Source: Gammaproteobacteria bacterium 50_400_T64 (GTDB taxonomy: Bacteria; Pseudomonadota; Gammaproteobacteria; Pseudomonadales; Porticoccaceae). Taken from it: a DNA stretch of 64,000 nt. Positions 34,258 to 43,085 of this stretch are shown piece by piece (within the stretch, counting starts at the first letter, position 1; every line of letters starts with the position of its first letter). The DNA lies in contig MAAS01000022.1 of assembly GCA_002162755.1 (NCBI GenBank), forward strand, positions 1 to 64,000, read 5' to 3'. A program made the translations under genes and the position numbers. The notes under the pieces were generated by a model that saw nothing but the letters and a program-made list of their open reading frames with translations, was not told where the DNA came from and made no database searches.

Positions 34258-36459
34258 ATGAGTACTATGCTTCCTCTGTCTTCGCAGATATACCTCAATC
34301 TCACGGGTTCCGCCATCGCTGCCGCTTTGGTTGTCGTCGCCCTGCTTTTTTTCTCAGTGCGCGACCACACCCGTACCGGCCCACGGGTCAAAGAAGAAAT
34401 TGCCCAGCACTACAGCTACTACCTGCTCTACGCACTGCTTCGCCTGGGCACTTGGAGCTTCGTCATTTGTTTTTTCCTGGCCACGGCCGGTGCCTCACTG
34501 TACTTTCTCGCTATACCGGGCTGGGGGCTAAATTACAGCTTCCCCCTGCTATTGCTCTGTACACTACTGAGTATCGTGGTGATATCCACGTTTCTTTTCT
34601 GTCACTACCTCTTGCACATTCCCAGTCTTTTAATTAGCTCCGTACGCTTTCGTTTTTCGCGGCTCATGCCCCTATGGCGGCAACTCAGCCCCCAGCGTTT
34701 GCGGACTCTACGCTGGCTAATATTATTACTGGCTACGGGTATAGCCCTTCCGGGACTCTATCAACTCTTGTTACGCGCTCAGTGGGGCGCGGTTTTTTTC
34801 TATGGCCTTCAGGCTGGCTTGTATTACGCCATTTACACCTGGGGCACAGACTCCACATCAAAGCCCATCCAACCTGCATCCAAGGATTCGATGCAAAAGG
34901 CCCCCGGCAGTCGCGATAAAAAGCCAAACCTATTAATGATTGGCTCTGACACCTTGCGCGCCGACCGCCTCGGTTCCGCCGATTACATTCGCAACCTCAG
35001 CCCCCAAATCGACCAACTGGCCGAGCAAAGTGTCTCTTTTAGCAATTGCTATACACCCCTGGCCCGTACTGCCCCCAGCCTCGCATCGATGTTGACCGGC
35101 ACCTGGCCCCACAATCACGGCATACGTACCAATTACCCTTACGACGAACAATTAGACCTACCTGTCGACAATCTAATACAAAGCCTCAACAAGGAGGGTT
35201 ACACCACCGCGGCTGTTACCGACTGGGCGGGGGCCGATCTTGGAAAAATAAACTTTGGCTTCAAACAACTGAATGTTCCGCAAGACCAGTGGAACTTGAA
35301 ATACCTGCTGCGCCAGGGGCCTGCGGGTATTCGCTTATTCCTTAGCCTTTTTTGCCATAATCGTTTCGGTAAAAAATTCTTGCCAGAACTCTACTATCTG
35401 GCGGGCATTCCTCTAACAAAACAACTCTTCAGCGACACTCGTGCTCTCATCTCCGAAATGGCGGACAATGAAGAGCCCTTTTGCATTAACCTGTTTACAG
35501 CCACTACTCACGTCCCCTTTGGCTCGGATCACCCCTATTACGATCTATTTACACCCAAAGAGTATGCCGGCGACTCGCAGTTCATCATGACCAAGCTCGC
35601 CTCCCCGGAAGAAATTATCGAAAAACAGGAACTCGGGCCTGAGGCCTTCGACGTACCCCAAATTCTTAATCTTTACGATGGCTGTGTTGTTCAATTTGAC
35701 GACGAGGTAGGAAAGCTACTTGAGCACTTAAAGGCTTGCGACTTAGCCGATAACACCATTGTCGTAATCTACAGTGACCACGGCGCTGATTTTTTTGAAA
35801 CCGGAAGCTGGGGGCAGGGTAATACGCTGATGGGCGATGACCCCAGTGGACGCGTACCACTGATCATTCACGATCCTCGCCGAGTGCAGAGCCATGTCGT
35901 CGAGCAAACGGTTCGCTCCATCGACATCGCACCCACCCTGCTTGAGCTACTGGCAATAACACCACTAAAAACAGGGGACGGCCAAAGTCTGGTAGCGGCA
36001 ATGGATGAGCCAACGATCAAGCTCGATTTACTCGCCTACCAGGAAACGGGTCTCTGGCTGGGTCAGGTACCTGGTGCACACCCCCAACACCTAGGCTACC
36101 CCAACCTCCTAGAGCTCCTGGATATACCCGACAAAAAATCGGGAATGCTGAGTATCAAACCGGAATTCTATCCGAGGGTGGTCAAAGCAAAGGATCGCTC
36201 GGTGCGCAATGACCGCTGGAAGTTAATAGCGATGCCAACTGAAATGGGCGTTATCTATCGCCTGTATGACCTACAGAAAGACCCTTCTTGCGATAATGAT
36301 GTTTCCGCAAGTGAAGAAGAAGTGTTCAGCATCCTTAAAAACCAACTCAACGAACTGATTGCCGCCGATCCCCTCATGCACAATACATCGAGAAATTCGG
36401 ATAAGCCCTTGCCATCAAAGGCACGCTACCCCTTGGAGAAAGAAAAAACCGATGCGTGA
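34258..36459 (+). CDS. Membrane-anchored sulfatase-fold protein with Thr at the nucleophile position
   Basis: The 733-residue protein has about four to five membrane segments in residues 15-195, then an alkaline-phosphatase/sulfatase-superfamily domain. Metal ligands are visible in LLMIGSDTLRADRLGS (Asp231) and IYSDHGADFF. Sulfatases need a Cys or Ser converted to formylglycine in C/S-x-P-S-R; here the same place reads TAPSL (Thr271, no Arg). A Thr nucleophile is the hallmark of phosphoethanolamine and phosphoglycerol transferases (LtaS, MdoB, EptA types), so a transfer of such a group to the glycan is more likely than sulfate removal. The start at 34258 follows the previous stop. It overlaps the ligase gene by 8 nt. 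Confidence 0.8.
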   Translation: MSTMLPLSSQIYLNLTGSAIAAALVVVALLFFSVRDHTRTGPRVKEEIAQHYSYYLLYALLRLGTWSFVICFFLATAGASLYFLAIPGWGLNYSFPLLLLCTLLSIVVISTFLFCHYLLHIPSLLISSVRFRFSRLMPLWRQLSPQRLRTLRWLILLLATGIALPGLYQLLLRAQWGAVFFYGLQAGLYYAIYTWGTDSTSKPIQPASKDSMQKAPGSRDKKPNLLMIGSDTLRADRLGSADYIRNLSPQIDQLAEQSVSFSNCYTPLARTAPSLASMLTGTWPHNHGIRTNYPYDEQLDLPVDNLIQSLNKEGYTTAAVTDWAGADLGKINFGFKQLNVPQDQWNLKYLLRQGPAGIRLFLSLFCHNRFGKKFLPELYYLAGIPLTKQLFSDTRALISEMADNEEPFCINLFTATTHVPFGSDHPYYDLFTPKEYAGDSQFIMTKLASPEEIIEKQELGPEAFDVPQILNLYDGCVVQFDDEVGKLLEHLKACDLADNTIVVIYSDHGADFFETGSWGQGNTLMGDDPSGRVPLIIHDPRRVQSHVVEQTVRSIDIAPTLLELLAITPLKTGDGQSLVAAMDEPTIKLDLLAYQETGLWLGQVPGAHPQHLGYPNLLELLDIPDKKSGMLSIKPEFYPRVVKAKDRSVRNDRWKLIAMPTEMGVIYRLYDLQKDPSCDNDVSASEEEVFSILKNQLNELIAADPLMHNTSRNSDKPLPSKARYPLEKEKTDA

Positions 36460-37729
36460 TATTGCCGTATTAATTTTTCTGGCAGCTTGCATTATTGCCA
36501 GCCTTCGTTGCGCCTGGCACGGTGTGCTAGCACTGGCTATTTTCAGCTACTTAAATCCCCATGCCTTTGCCTGGGGCTTTGTGCGTTCCCTCCCTGCCTT
36601 TCAAATTCTTTTTTTAGTGGTCGTACTCACTACTATCATGTCTAAAGAACGCCAGCCCATACCCAAGGATTGGCGCGTCCCTGTTTTCATTACACTGTGG
36701 TTCTACTTTTTGTTGACCACCACTCAAGCCTATTTCCCCGCCGATGCCTGGGCAAAACTTTGGTTTGTTACAAAAATATTTATCCCGCTTTTCTTTACAT
36801 TAATATTGATTAATACCCGTGAAAAACTTTACTACCTGATCGTCACCATTGCGTGCTCAATCGGCTTTGTCGCCACTAAAGGTGGTCTCTTTGCACTAAA
36901 GAGTGGCTTTGCTCATCGAGTTTACGGGCCACCGGGTACGCAATTTTATGAAAACAACGCCTTTGCCATTGCCGTGCTAATAGCCATACCCATGATGCTG
37001 CTCTGGTATCGTGAAACACCAAGACAATGGATACGCTACGGAATTATTGCGGCTATACCGTTAATGCTGGCCAGTGCCATTTCGTCCTGGTCCCGTGGCG
37101 CCTTTTTAACAATGGGCGTGCTCACGATAGTCCTGCTTTGGCACAGCAAACGTAAGATTCTAATTCTGCCTATTCTTATCGGTGCAATTGCCATGGCACC
37201 GCGTTTTTTGCCCGAAGAATGGTTTGGGCGAATGGATACATTGAACACATATCAAGAGGATCAATCGGCAATGAGTCGTATCCAAGCATGGACAGATGGT
37301 TGGAACCACACACTCCAGCACCCCTTTATGGGATCAGGTTTTGAAGGCTGGCGCTGGGTAACTCAACGTGACTGGCACAGTGCCTATGTAGAAATGTTTT
37401 CCGAGCATGGTTTTATTGCCTTCGCGCTATGGCTATCTTTAATACTAGGGACACTTTTCAGCTTGACATCCCTTCCCCGAAAGACCAAGAACATTGAAGG
37501 TATGGAGTGGGTGGATAATTACTGCTACATGCTAAGGGCGTCTTTGATCGCCTATATGGTGGGCACCCTCTTTTTGGGTCTATCATATTGGGATATTTTG
37601 TATCACATCATCTTTATTGCAGTGCTGATTAAACAATTTGCCCTTCGTGAACTCGCTGAAAAAACTGGCCAGCAATCATTAAAGAGGAAATCTATAACGA
37701 ATAAATCTGTGATGGGCATATCGACATGA
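36452..37729 (+). CDS. O-antigen ligase-like polymerase/ligase, exosortase-A-associated type
   Basis: The 425-residue multi-pass membrane protein has about ten to twelve hydrophobic segments and a periplasmic stretch in the second half (DTLNTYQEDQSAMSRIQAW, HSAYVEMFSEHG) typical of Wzy_C/WaaL proteins. The N-terminus MRDIAVLIFL...SYLNPHAFAWGF closely recalls the putative O-glycosylation ligase of exosortase A loci. No exosortase or PEP-CTERM gene is visible in this window. It may ligate or polymerise the exported glycan; which of these cannot be told from sequence. Confidence 0.85.
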   Translation: MRDIAVLIFLAACIIASLRCAWHGVLALAIFSYLNPHAFAWGFVRSLPAFQILFLVVVLTTIMSKERQPIPKDWRVPVFITLWFYFLLTTTQAYFPADAWAKLWFVTKIFIPLFFTLILINTREKLYYLIVTIACSIGFVATKGGLFALKSGFAHRVYGPPGTQFYENNAFAIAVLIAIPMMLLWYRETPRQWIRYGIIAAIPLMLASAISSWSRGAFLTMGVLTIVLLWHSKRKILILPILIGAIAMAPRFLPEEWFGRMDTLNTYQEDQSAMSRIQAWTDGWNHTLQHPFMGSGFEGWRWVTQRDWHSAYVEMFSEHGFIAFALWLSLILGTLFSLTSLPRKTKNIEGMEWVDNYCYMLRASLIAYMVGTLFLGLSYWDILYHIIFIAVLIKQFALRELAEKTGQQSLKRKSITNKSVMGIST

Positions 37730-37761
37730 GCCACCCTCAAACTGAAACAGCGGATTAATCG

Positions 37762-38688
37762 CTAATAACCCAAATCAGAAGTAATCGAGGCCAGAGTTGT
37801 CAACACTCGATCCACTCGCATCCTGTTCTCTCCCTCTTTCCATTTATCGACACCTATTGCTGAAAAGGTGTTGTAAGGCTTATCTAACACCTCCCCACAG
37901 TGCTTCTCAAGCTTAGTATCAAACTGAAGACCGCATGACTCAAACAAACGCCGAAATTCATTAACAGGGTTAATTAACAAGGTCTCATAACTGACCTCAT
38001 GCCACTGCTCCACAGGGATGCCCTCGCGAGCATCAAGAATAGACCGATTGATAGACGCGTACTGAAAAGCACAGACCTCCTCTATCGAAGAATGGCAATA
38101 ATTACGCCAGCCTTCTGCAAGGAAAAAACACCAGTTTTTATAAGCACCGTTATCAATATCTACTTCAGCCGGTAACGCCGACGACCAGGCACCAAACTCC
38201 TCAGCTTTCCCCCAACCATTGATCAACGAATCAACATTATCCCCAGGGTTGCGTTTGATAAAAACAAAATGTGCATCGGGGAATAAGGTATAAAGATAGG
38301 GAATAGACAATCCATTCTGGTTGTTTTTATCAACAATGCGTCGCCTACCAGTACCACTGTAAAACAAGCGAGATGCCTCTGTTCTATCAAAATCACAGGC
38401 TGTCGTAGCGGGTATCTCGTGACCCGACCAGGACCTTTCTTCAGGTGGGTGAAGACCAGCCCAGAAGTCATGTGTTTCTTTTTGCAAAGAACCCAGTTCT
38501 TTCGACTCAGAAAAAGTTTTGTAAACTAAAGTAGTCCCCGCCCGACTACAACCAACAACAAAGACCGGTTGTACAAGAGAAACTGGTGACATTGTAAAAC
38601 GCATTTTGCGAATATTAACCCGTGTGATTTCATCGTAATATTTGAAGGTCTTGTAACATTTCTCAAAGAACTCGTTCATTTCATTCAC
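37762..38688 (-). CDS. Sulfotransferase family protein
   Basis: The 308 residues contain the PAPS loop FVVGCSRAGTTLVYKTF at about residue 43 and HFVFIKRNPGDNVDSLINGW as the 3'-phosphate element. WHEVSYETLLINPVNEFRRL is the family's third conserved block. It is convergent with the ligase gene (32-nt gap) and lies 74 nt downstream of aceF on the same strand. By content it belongs to the polysaccharide locus and probably marks its right edge. Confidence 0.85.
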   Translation of the reverse strand: MNEMNEFFEKCYKTFKYYDEITRVNIRKMRFTMSPVSLVQPVFVVGCSRAGTTLVYKTFSESKELGSLQKETHDFWAGLHPPEERSWSGHEIPATTACDFDRTEASRLFYSGTGRRRIVDKNNQNGLSIPYLYTLFPDAHFVFIKRNPGDNVDSLINGWGKAEEFGAWSSALPAEVDIDNGAYKNWCFFLAEGWRNYCHSSIEEVCAFQYASINRSILDAREGIPVEQWHEVSYETLLINPVNEFRRLFESCGLQFDTKLEKHCGEVLDKPYNTFSAIGVDKWKEGENRMRVDRVLTTLASITSDLGY

Positions 38689-38762
38689 GGGGTAATATTT
38701 ATTGCCCCTATTCCTAGTGATATAAGATTGATTGATACGGTTTACAAAACCTGGAGCCTCTA

Positions 38763-40118
38763 TTACAGCAACAAACCACGAATATCACTCAACAGAGCCA
38801 CTAGCTCTGTCATGTAGCGACCAGCATCACCCCCGTTCACCACACGATGATCATAGGATAGGGAAAGCGGCAGCATATTACGCGGCACAAATTCACTGCC
38901 ATCCCACAACGGTTTAATCTGCGCTTTTGAAACACCGAGTATCGCAACCTGGGGCGTATTGACGATAGGCGTAAAGCCCTGCCCACCCATTGCGCCAAGG
39001 CTTGAAACCGTAAAACAGCCGCCCTGCATTTCATTAACCGTTAACTTGCCATCGCGAGCTTTTGCCGCCAACGAGGCTATTTCTTCAGCTAATTCCCACA
39101 GGCTTTTCTGATCGACATCTCGGATCACCGGTACCATCAAACCTCTAGGTGTATCGACTGCCATGCCGATATGCAGGTAGTGCTTTTGTGTATAGTTTGC
39201 GCCATCACTGTGAATAGAACGATTCAATACCGGGTTATGGGCAAGCGCCACCGCACAGGCTTTGAGGATAAAGGCTACCGGGGTCAGCTTCACCTGACGG
39301 GCTTCGCCCTCTGCTTTGAGCGACTTTCGAAAACTTTCCAGCTCGGTAATATCGGCATCGTCGAACTGGGTAACGTGGGGCACGTTGAGCCAGCTTCGGT
39401 GCATATTGTTGGCAGTGAGTTTTTCAATCTTGCTCATGGCCACTACATCGCAAGTACCAAACCGGCTAAAGTCAGTATCGGGTACAGCAGGAATACCCGA
39501 CCCGCTAGTAGCAGAGCCTAAGCTTTGCTGTGCAATCGTTTTCTTTACGTAGGCCTGGATATCTTCTTTCAGAATACGGCCTCGGGGGCCAGTACCTTTC
39601 ACATTAACAAAGTCGACACCCATCTCACGGGCCAGTTTTCGCACTAGCGGGCCAGCATAAGCTGTGGCTTCACCCTCTTTAGGCGATGGCTCAAGGGGCG
39701 GCGCTTCAACAATCGCTACCACTTCTTTCTGAGGGGTAGAAGCGTCAACCGGGGCTCGTTTTATTTCCTGGTTTGCAGATGCGGGTAGCGGGCTGAGTAC
39801 TTCTGGCTCCGCAGTAGATCCAGCAGACGTTGGCTCATCAGTCTGCTGTTCCGCTTCCGCAGAAGTATCACTGCCTTCAACGACCTCTAGCTCAACCAGC
39901 GGCACACCTTCCACTGTAATTTTATCGCCTTCTTTAACCAGCAGCTTTAGCACTTTGCCGGCGAGTGGCGCGGGAATTTCCATCGTCGCTTTGTCAGATT
40001 CCAGCACTACCAGCGTCTGTTCGACTTCAATGCTATCGCCAACAGCAACAGAAATTTCGATAACTTCAACTTCTTCAGCACCACCCAGGTCGGGTACAAC
40101 AATTATTTCTCTAGCCAC
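38763..40118 (-). CDS. aceF: Pyruvate dehydrogenase E2, dihydrolipoamide acetyltransferase
   Basis: The 451-residue E2 core protein accepts the acetyl group from E1 and passes it to CoA. One N-terminal lipoyl domain (lipoylated Lys43 in [11 protein letters not shown]), an Ala/Pro/Glu-rich linker, a peripheral-subunit binding domain ([20 protein letters not shown]) and the C-terminal catalytic domain with [15 protein letters not shown] (catalytic His and Asp) are visible. E. coli AceF has three lipoyl domains; this one is the shorter form. It lies 42 nt after aceE. The E3 gene lpd is not in the window. Confidence 0.95.
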   Translation of the reverse strand: MAREIIVVPDLGGAEEVEVIEISVAVGDSIEVEQTLVVLESDKATMEIPAPLAGKVLKLLVKEGDKITVEGVPLVELEVVEGSDTSAEAEQQTDEPTSAGSTAEPEVLSPLPASANQEIKRAPVDASTPQKEVVAIVEAPPLEPSPKEGEATAYAGPLVRKLAREMGVDFVNVKGTGPRGRILKEDIQAYVKKTIAQQSLGSATSGSGIPAVPDTDFSRFGTCDVVAMSKIEKLTANNMHRSWLNVPHVTQFDDADITELESFRKSLKAEGEARQVKLTPVAFILKACAVALAHNPVLNRSIHSDGANYTQKHYLHIGMAVDTPRGLMVPVIRDVDQKSLWELAEEIASLAAKARDGKLTVNEMQGGCFTVSSLGAMGGQGFTPIVNTPQVAILGVSKAQIKPLWDGSEFVPRNMLPLSLSYDHRVVNGGDAGRYMTELVALLSDIRGLLL

Positions 40119-40160
40119 ACTTTACCTCATACTTATTATTCGTCCGTGAAGAAAACTGAA

Positions 40161-42863
40161 TCATAAAAGTAGCGGATCAATTTTATTCGCATCAATACCC
40201 AGAGATTCAATAGCCGAATTCACAATGTCTCCCTTCAATTGCCCCTGTTTGTGCAGCCCGTAAAGAGCGGCAATAACAATGTAGCGGCGATCAACTTCAA
40301 AGAAGTCACGCAGTTTCGCCCGTGTATCACTGCGGCCAAAACCATCGGTGCCAAGCGTTAAAAACTCCGCCGGTATAAATGCCCGTAACTGCTCGCTGTA
40401 GGCTTTAAGGTAATCTGTTGCCGCCACTACCGGGCCATCATGCCCGGATAATTGCTGGGTAATGTAGGGCACTTTCGGTGCTTTGAGGGGATTTAATAAA
40501 TTCCAGCGTTGGCAACTTTGCCCCTCACGGGTCAGCTGATTAATGCTGGGCAAACTCCACACATCACTACTCACGCCATAATCATCACGAAGTATTTCAG
40601 CCGCCGCTCTGACTTCATTTAATATCGTACCCGAGCCCATGAGCTGTACTTTTTTAGTCACTTTTTTCGCAACTTTTTTAGCAACCACTTCGTCGAGTAA
40701 ATACATGCCCTGAATAATGCCTTCTTCTGCACCTGCAGGCATTTCCGGGTGAATGTAGTTTTCGGTCATGGTGGTGATGTAATAGAAGCAGTTTTCTTTG
40801 GCCTCAAACATACGGCGCAGACCGTCCTGAATAATTACGGCCAGTTCATAGCCGTAGGTCGGATCGTAACTACGACAGTTGGGGATGGTATTGGCCAGCA
40901 AGTGGCTATGTCCGTCCTGGTGTTGCAGGCCTTCACCGTTAAGCGTTGTACGCCCGGCAGTAGCACCAATTAAAAAGCCCCGCGCCTGAATATCACCGGC
41001 CGCCCAGGCCAGATCGCCAATGCGTTGAAAGCCGAACATCGAATAAAAAATATAGAAGGGGATAACCGGGCAATCGTAATTACTGTAGGCCGTAGCATGG
41101 GCAATCCAGGCCGACATGGCACCGGCCTCGGTCAGGCCCTCCTCCATAATCTGGCCTTTTTTATCCTCTTTGTAATAGAGCATTTGGTCGGCGTCATGGG
41201 GTTCATAACGCTGGCCTGCAGAGGAGTAAATACCCAGCTGGCGGAACATGCCCTCCATGCCAAAGGTCCGGGCTTCATCGGGCACGATGGGCACAATGCG
41301 CTGACCAATTTCTTTGTCTTTAACCAGGGTCGATAAGATTCTGACAAAAGACATGGTGGTGGAAATGGATCGCTTACCGGTGCTTTGCAATTGCTTGGCA
41401 AAAGCCGTCAAAGGCGGTATTTGCAAGGCGGTAAATTCAGTCTGTCGCGAAGGTAAATAGCCGCCAAGAGCTTCCCGCTGTTTGCGCATATAGTTCAGCT
41501 CGGGGCTGTCTTCCGGAGGTCGGTAATAAGGCACATCGACCAACTCATCATCACTAATCGGCAGGCCGTAGCGATCACGAAAGTTTTTCAAACTTTGCAT
41601 ATCGAGCTTTTTAATCGAGTGGGTATCATTGGCCGCTTCACCCGACTCACCCATGCCGTAACCCTTAACCGTCATCGCCAAGATGACTGTTGGCTGACCC
41701 TTGTTTTCGGCAGCTTCTGCATAGGCCGCATAAACCTTATAGGGGTCGTGACCACCACGATTGAGATACATAATATCGTCATCACTGAGGTCGGCGACCA
41801 GTTCCAACAGCTCAGGGTATTTACCGAAAAAGTGCTCTCGTGTGTAAGCACCACCTTTGTATTTATAATTCTGCAACTCGCCGTCGCAGACTTCGTCCAT
41901 GCGCTTTTGCAGTAGTCCGGTCGTGTCTTTTTCAAACAGGGAGTCCCAGTGCCGCCCCCAAATTACTTTAATCACATGCCAGCCCGCACCACGGAAGACA
42001 CCTTCTAATTCCTGAATAATCTTGCCGTTACCGCGCACCGGACCATCGAGTCGCTGTAAATTACAGTTGACGACAAAGGTGAGGTTTTCCAAATTCTCCC
42101 GTCCGGCCAATGAAATGGCACCGAGGGATTCTGGCTCATCGCACTCACCATCACCCAGGAAAGCCCAAATTTGCCGATCACCCCGTGGGGCTAAACCGCG
42201 GGCCGAGAGATAGCGCATCACGTGGGCCTGATAAATTGCCTGTATTGGCCCCAGCCCCATCGAGACGGTGGGGAACTGCCAATAATCTGGCATTAACCAA
42301 GGGTGGGGGTAGGACGACAGGCCATTACCGTCGATCTCGCGACGGAAGTTATCGAGCTGGGTTTCGTCAAATCGGCCCTCAAGAAAGGAGCGCGCATAAA
42401 TACCCGGTGCACAGTGGCCCTGAAAATAAATCAGATCCCCTAGTTGCTTATCCGTTTTGGCGCGAAAGAAATAATTAAAGCCGATGTCGTAGAGTGTGGC
42501 TGCCGACAAAAAAGTGGCGATATGGCCACCCAGACCCTCATCGTTTTTATTCGCCCGCATCACCATTGCCAGTGCATTCCAGCGGATTAAAGAACGGATG
42601 CGCCGCTCCATAAACAAATCGCCGGGCATGCGCTTTTCACGGTTGAGGGGCAGAGTATTTCTAAAGGGCGTAGTAATAGCCCGCGGCAAGGGCAGGTCGT
42701 AATCGTAGGCCTGATCAATCAGTTGCTTGAGTAAAAATACCGCTCGCTCTTCGCCCTGGGTTTTGATCACGGCATCGAGAGCGTCGAGCCATTCCTTCGT
42801 TTCAACCGGGTCTTCATCGACCCATTCCCTTATTTTTACCAGGCTCTGATCCAGTTCACTCAT
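40161..42863 (-). CDS. aceE: Pyruvate dehydrogenase E1 component (homodimeric type)
   Basis: The 900-residue thiamine-diphosphate enzyme decarboxylates pyruvate and acetylates the lipoyl group of AceF. The ThDP motif is GDGECDEPESLG through NCNLQRLDGPVRGNGK, where E. coli has GDGEMDEPES. Length agrees with the family (887 in E. coli). Around 40,630-40,700 the chain contains a lysine-valine repeat (VAKKVAKKVTKKVQLMGSGT), a small expansion relative to E. coli AceE just before the conserved LMGSGT strand. First gene of an aceEF operon; the 222-nt gap upstream presumably holds its promoter, which I could not define. Confidence 0.96.
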   Translation of the reverse strand: MSELDQSLVKIREWVDEDPVETKEWLDALDAVIKTQGEERAVFLLKQLIDQAYDYDLPLPRAITTPFRNTLPLNREKRMPGDLFMERRIRSLIRWNALAMVMRANKNDEGLGGHIATFLSAATLYDIGFNYFFRAKTDKQLGDLIYFQGHCAPGIYARSFLEGRFDETQLDNFRREIDGNGLSSYPHPWLMPDYWQFPTVSMGLGPIQAIYQAHVMRYLSARGLAPRGDRQIWAFLGDGECDEPESLGAISLAGRENLENLTFVVNCNLQRLDGPVRGNGKIIQELEGVFRGAGWHVIKVIWGRHWDSLFEKDTTGLLQKRMDEVCDGELQNYKYKGGAYTREHFFGKYPELLELVADLSDDDIMYLNRGGHDPYKVYAAYAEAAENKGQPTVILAMTVKGYGMGESGEAANDTHSIKKLDMQSLKNFRDRYGLPISDDELVDVPYYRPPEDSPELNYMRKQREALGGYLPSRQTEFTALQIPPLTAFAKQLQSTGKRSISTTMSFVRILSTLVKDKEIGQRIVPIVPDEARTFGMEGMFRQLGIYSSAGQRYEPHDADQMLYYKEDKKGQIMEEGLTEAGAMSAWIAHATAYSNYDCPVIPFYIFYSMFGFQRIGDLAWAAGDIQARGFLIGATAGRTTLNGEGLQHQDGHSHLLANTIPNCRSYDPTYGYELAVIIQDGLRRMFEAKENCFYYITTMTENYIHPEMPAGAEEGIIQGMYLLDEVVAKKVAKKVTKKVQLMGSGTILNEVRAAAEILRDDYGVSSDVWSLPSINQLTREGQSCQRWNLLNPLKAPKVPYITQQLSGHDGPVVAATDYLKAYSEQLRAFIPAEFLTLGTDGFGRSDTRAKLRDFFEVDRRYIVIAALYGLHKQGQLKGDIVNSAIESLGIDANKIDPLLL

Positions 42864-43085
42864 AGTCGGTTTCTCTAGCTATCATCTATTGGCAAGGCTC
42901 ACCCAAAACGTCATCAATCAAACATACAGTAAAATACGACGATTGGCTTTGATTCGCAGTCACCGTGAATTGTAGTAAATTTACAAGAATAGCTCAAGAT
43001 GCCAATGAATAGCCTTTCAACAATTACGAAATAGCTCTCAATACCTTGTTTAATAGCACTTAATACAAGCTAATTTATTTACATA

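Noticed and set aside
34258..36459. A formylglycine-dependent sulfatase
   Set aside because: The required Cys/Ser and Arg of the signature are replaced by Thr and Leu.
42864..43085. PdhR-type operator before aceE
   Set aside because: ATTGG and CCAAT occur but not in the ATTGGT-N3-ACCAAT arrangement.
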